Assembly: GCA_036443405.1 (NCBI GenBank)
Contig: JAZFYD010000224.1
Coordinates: forward strand, 1 to 15,617
Length of the DNA: 15,617 nt
Source of the DNA: JAZFYD01 sp036443405
GTDB lineage: Bacteria > Planctomycetota > PLA2
Direction: 5' to 3'
In this document: piece by piece, positions 12,999 through 15,617 of the stretch
Layout of the letters: the number at the start of each line of letters is the position of its first letter
How positions within the stretch are numbered: position 1 is the stretch's first letter
Translations under genes and position numbers: made by a program
Notes under the pieces: model-generated
Databases searched by the model: none
What the model was told of the DNA's origin: nothing
What the model saw: the letters and a program-made list of their open reading frames with translations, nothing else

Positions 12999-14952
12999 GG
13001 TCCAGCGTTGGTTTGAGGAGTTGCGCGAGCGCGTCGATCGGAGCCGGGCGGCCCGCGTGCCGGCGCAGCATCAGACGGAGGTTCTGGCGTCCCAGCGGGA
13101 TGAACCAGACCTCGCTGCTCGCCCGTGCGTGGAACCGGAACGCATCCTTGTTGCCGAATTTCTTTCGTTCCGCGCGGCCGCGGCCGAGTGTTGCGTAGGT
13201 CCGATATCCCTGATCGGGGGTGATCTGCAGATCGGCATCGAAGCCCGGGCCGGAGATCAACGATCGGTGGTCGAAGTGCCGCACGGTCCAGCCTTCCGGC
13301 GTGTCCGCCGTCGTGATGCCGTTCAGCGACGTGGTGTGCACCGAGCTGCCACTTGTGAAGTCGAGCTCGCCGTCGGAGAAACGGGCCTTGAGCACGCGAA
13401 TCGAGCTGCGTTCGGCGACGATCTGCGCCGGTATGGTGTTCGGGTCATCCTCGCGGCTGAGGAAGATGTAGCGAGCGCGTGTTCCGATCTCGTTGGTCGT
13501 TGGGTCCGCGCCGATCCACTCGCCGACCCAAATCTCACTCCAGGCGTGGGAGCCCCAGGCGTTGCCGATGCAGACGTAGCCGCCGCAGCGTCGCGCCGGG
13601 ATGCCGCCCGCGCGGCAGAGCGCGGTGAAGAGTCGGGCGTGCTCGGAGCAGTCGCCCATGCGAGCGCTCAGGATCTCCTTCGCCGTCAGTTCGCCGATCG
13701 GCGGCGACTGCTTGGTCAGCAGCGTGAACACGAAATCGGCGATCTTCGTGGCTGCCTCGCGCGCCGTCTTCGCCTCGCCCGCGACGTGGCGCACGATGCG
13801 TTTCAGCTGTGGATCGTCGACCTCCATCAGCGGCGTGGCTTTCAACGCGCGACGGAACTCGGGTGTCTCGGGCGCCTTGACGGGATAGGGTGTGTCCGCG
13901 TCCTCGTTGTCGAAACGCCGGAGCTTGAGGCGCACGAAGTCGGAGCGGCGTTCGAGCACTTCGGTGAACGGGTTCGGCGCCACGCGGGGGGCCTCGAGTG
14001 TGTCGTCGGCCTCGACCCGAAGTTCGACAACCATCTCCTCCGCCGTGAACAGTCGCGGCAGGTACCGGTCGGACTTGAGCGTGATCGAATACGACGGTGG
14101 GGCGCGCGGCAGTGCGGCGAGGTCGATGGTGTCGTCGCGGCGAATGACGGTGTCGCCGCGCCGCAGGCGCACCACGGAACCGTCGACGTCGAACCACCAG
14201 AGCGTCTTGTAACCCTCGGTGGTCTGAACGACCTTGAGCCCGGGGCCTTCGTCGTCGTGTCCCATGACCTCGAGCTTGGTCGGGGAAAGGGCCTTCGCCC
14301 GGCGATTGAGTTGCGGGTACGTGAACACAGCGCCCTTGATGGCCTCGCCCGAACGGATCTTCACACCCAAGAATGCCTCGGCGTCGAGCTTGGCCGGGCC
14401 GTTGGTTTCGATGATGTAGGTTTCGATGTTGTCGCCAACCTGTTGCTCGACGCGGTAACCGGTCTCGATGCGCTCGATCTTCAATTTGTCGACGCGCTCA
14501 CCGGCGAGGTCCGTCACACTGACCTCTGATAGGACATCCCCGGTTTCGGTGCGGTAGATGGTCGAGACCGTGCGGCTCTGGAATACGGTCTGGCTGCGGC
14601 CCATGGCCCGTGCAGTGCGGTTGAGCGTCGTCGTCACATCCTTGACGACGGGTTTGCCATCTCGGATCTCCGTGGTCCATACGACCTCGAGTGTGGCCGC
14701 GCGCCGACCCTTCAGAAGCTGCTCGTAGCGGCGAACTATGCGTTTTGGCGCCGGCGTTGTTGCCGGGGCCGCGGGTTTTTCAGGCGCAGTGGTCGCCGCA
14801 GGACTGGGTTCAGTCGAAACCGATTCGGCGAGCGGCTCGGTGGGGGGGGCGGCCGCCGAGTTATCGTCGCTTTGAGTCGGGGTTCGCCCGGCATTCCACG
14901 CCAACACGGCGCCCAACAGCGCGACCGCGGACAGGAGCAGGACTCGGCGCAT
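12985..14952 (-). CDS. Secreted or membrane-anchored transglutaminase-like protein
   Basis: A 655-residue protein. Its N-terminus MRRVLLLSAVALLGAVLAWN is a signal peptide or single membrane anchor. It is followed by a Pro/Ala/Thr/Ser-rich linker (about 24-70). The middle (about 75-370) is a beta-rich region of unknown family. The transglutaminase-like core is at about 380-500: MGDCSEHARLFTALCRAGGI (432-451) with Cys435, GSHAWSEIW (467-475) with His469 and GADPT (481-485) with Asp483, a complete Cys-His-Asp triad. The family includes cross-linking enzymes and cysteine proteases, so the actual reaction is open. The ATG at 14952 is chosen because the signal peptide begins there; an in-frame start 81 nt upstream would add a non-signal stretch. 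It lies 43 nt after the oxidoreductase stop, and glgX overlaps its end by 14 nt. No lipobox is seen. Confidence 0.88.
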   Translation of the reverse strand: MRRVLLLSAVALLGAVLAWNAGRTPTQSDDNSAAAPPTEPLAESVSTEPSPAATTAPEKPAAPATTPAPKRIVRRYEQLLKGRRAATLEVVWTTEIRDGKPVVKDVTTTLNRTARAMGRSQTVFQSRTVSTIYRTETGDVLSEVSVTDLAGERVDKLKIERIETGYRVEQQVGDNIETYIIETNGPAKLDAEAFLGVKIRSGEAIKGAVFTYPQLNRRAKALSPTKLEVMGHDDEGPGLKVVQTTEGYKTLWWFDVDGSVVRLRRGDTVIRRDDTIDLAALPRAPPSYSITLKSDRYLPRLFTAEEMVVELRVEADDTLEAPRVAPNPFTEVLERRSDFVRLKLRRFDNEDADTPYPVKAPETPEFRRALKATPLMEVDDPQLKRIVRHVAGEAKTAREAATKIADFVFTLLTKQSPPIGELTAKEILSARMGDCSEHARLFTALCRAGGIPARRCGGYVCIGNAWGSHAWSEIWVGEWIGADPTTNEIGTRARYIFLSREDDPNTIPAQIVAERSSIRVLKARFSDGELDFTSGSSVHTTSLNGITTADTPEGWTVRHFDHRSLISGPGFDADLQITPDQGYRTYATLGRGRAERKKFGNKDAFRFHARASSEVWFIPLGRQNLRLMLRRHAGRPAPIDALAQLLKPTLDRDDG

Positions 14953-14995
14953 GGAGCCCGATTCTAAGGGGCCTGCGCCGCCACCGGGGCGGCGT

Positions 14996-15617
14996 TTACG
15001 AAACGGATTTCGGTTGTTGCGTTGGAGCCACACCGCCAGGCGCGTTGGCTTCGACCCAGCCGCGGAAACCCGTGTAGCCGACCTTCGCCTGCAGGTCCTT
15101 GGCGCGGGCGATGAGCCCGTCGGCCTGTTCGGCGGAAAGCGGATCCTTGGTCGAAAGGTGCGCTTGAACGGCTTCCGCGGTCGCTGCGCTCGAAGCGCTG
15201 GCGAAGTAGTGCTCCGCCAGATAGTTCGTGACGGTGCGCGAGTGCATCAACGACGCGCGGATGTTGCCCTGACCGGTGACCACGTTGCCGATGCCGAACA
15301 CGCCGTCCGCACCCGCATACACGCCGAGATCCCAATCGGAGAACGTGTAGGTCTCACCCTTGGTGTCGATGCCCGCGATCTTCTCGGGAACGGAGCCGAT
15401 GGAGGAAATGACGAGATCGGTCGCGATGATCTCCTCGGATCCTTCGATCGGCGTCGCTTTGCGGCCCTCGACCTCGGTCCGTTGGATCTTCACGCCGACG
15501 CACCGGCCGTCCTCGACGACCATTTCGAGGGGAAGCGTCTTGTCCTGCACGCGGAACAGGTAGCGTTCCTGAGCACGTTCGAGGAGCTTGGCACGGGCGG
15601 CGAGGGTCTTTTCCATC
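14996..15617 (-). CDS. FAD/NAD(P)-dependent oxidoreductase, C-terminal part (gene runs off the right edge)
   Basis: Only the last 206 or so residues are inside the window; the reading frame is open to the edge, so the Met at 15616 is probably internal. The segment ATDLVISSIGSVPEKI (65-80 of the visible part) and DGVFGIGNVVTGQGNI (104-119), followed by SLMHSRTVTNYL, match the C-terminal FAD-binding part of ferredoxin-NADP reductase and glutamate-synthase-small-subunit-like flavoproteins. The electron donor and acceptor cannot be told from this part. A helical tail of about 65 residues (about 140-206), with YTGFRGWVE at 181-189, follows the flavin domain. The stop is TAA at 14996. The next gene, a transglutaminase-like protein, begins 43 nt downstream; co-transcription is possible but a shared function is not evident. 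Confidence 0.8.
   Translation of the reverse strand, partial: MEKTLAARAKLLERAQERYLFRVQDKTLPLEMVVEDGRCVGVKIQRTEVEGRKATPIEGSEEIIATDLVISSIGSVPEKIAGIDTKGETYTFSDWDLGVYAGADGVFGIGNVVTGQGNIRASLMHSRTVTNYLAEHYFASASSAATAEAVQAHLSTKDPLSAEQADGLIARAKDLQAKVGYTGFRGWVEANAPGGVAPTQQPKSVS

Noticed and set aside
11319..14529. Two long plus-strand open frames (526 and 541 codons) opposite glgX and the transglutaminase-like gene
   Set aside because: Both are shadows of well supported genes with catalytic motifs on the other strand; their composition is typical of antisense GC-rich frames.

Overview
The window is a compact, GC-rich piece of bacterial chromosome, with a strong preference for G or C at third codon positions. 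Several proteins carry lipoprotein signal peptides with a clear lipobox, so the host is probably a diderm. The mix of tandem cyclophilin lipoproteins, a YVTN-propeller/cytochrome c lipoprotein, a transglutaminase-like protein with an Ala/Pro linker, and a methylcrotonyl-CoA-carboxylase-type subunit would fit Planctomycetota or Myxococcota. That placement is an impression from gene content, not a demonstrated assignment. No rRNA, tRNA, CRISPR array, insertion sequence, integrase or phage gene was seen.

Layout. Positions 1-343 hold no confident gene; the stretch is AT-richer and contains inverted repeats, a terminator-like hairpin and one doubtful small ORF. From 344 to 8064 nine genes run on the minus strand, mostly with tiny gaps or stop/start overlaps. 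In transcription order they are an O-methyltransferase, a family 2 glycosyltransferase, an acyl-CoA carboxylase beta subunit of the methylcrotonyl type, an enoyl-CoA hydratase-like protein, three consecutive cyclophilin-type peptidyl-prolyl isomerases (lipoprotein, leaderless, lipoprotein), a MogA-like molybdopterin adenylyltransferase and a short-chain dehydrogenase of pteridine-reductase type. A 99-bp divergent gap follows. Then comes a plus-strand gene (8164-10992) for a large lipoprotein joining a beta-propeller to a two-haem cytochrome region. It converges, with only 26 bp between, on a second minus-strand group: a partial FAD/NAD(P) oxidoreductase (entering from the right edge), a secreted transglutaminase-like protein and the glycogen debranching enzyme GlgX.

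How the genes may work together. The carboxylase and hydratase share a GTGA overlap and look like consecutive steps of leucine/isovalerate breakdown. The three cyclophilins share a pre-domain and a 33-nt identical DNA stretch, so they are a local duplication. They could provide proline isomerisation in more than one compartment. MogA and the pteridine-reductase-like SDR are adjacent at the end of the run, a possible pterin link that is inference only. The remaining genes look like ordinary metabolic or envelope functions.

The most distinctive features are the cyclophilin triplet with its Cys/Ala/Asp repeat linker and the propeller-cytochrome lipoprotein. I saw no clear evidence of a wholly new multi-gene system.
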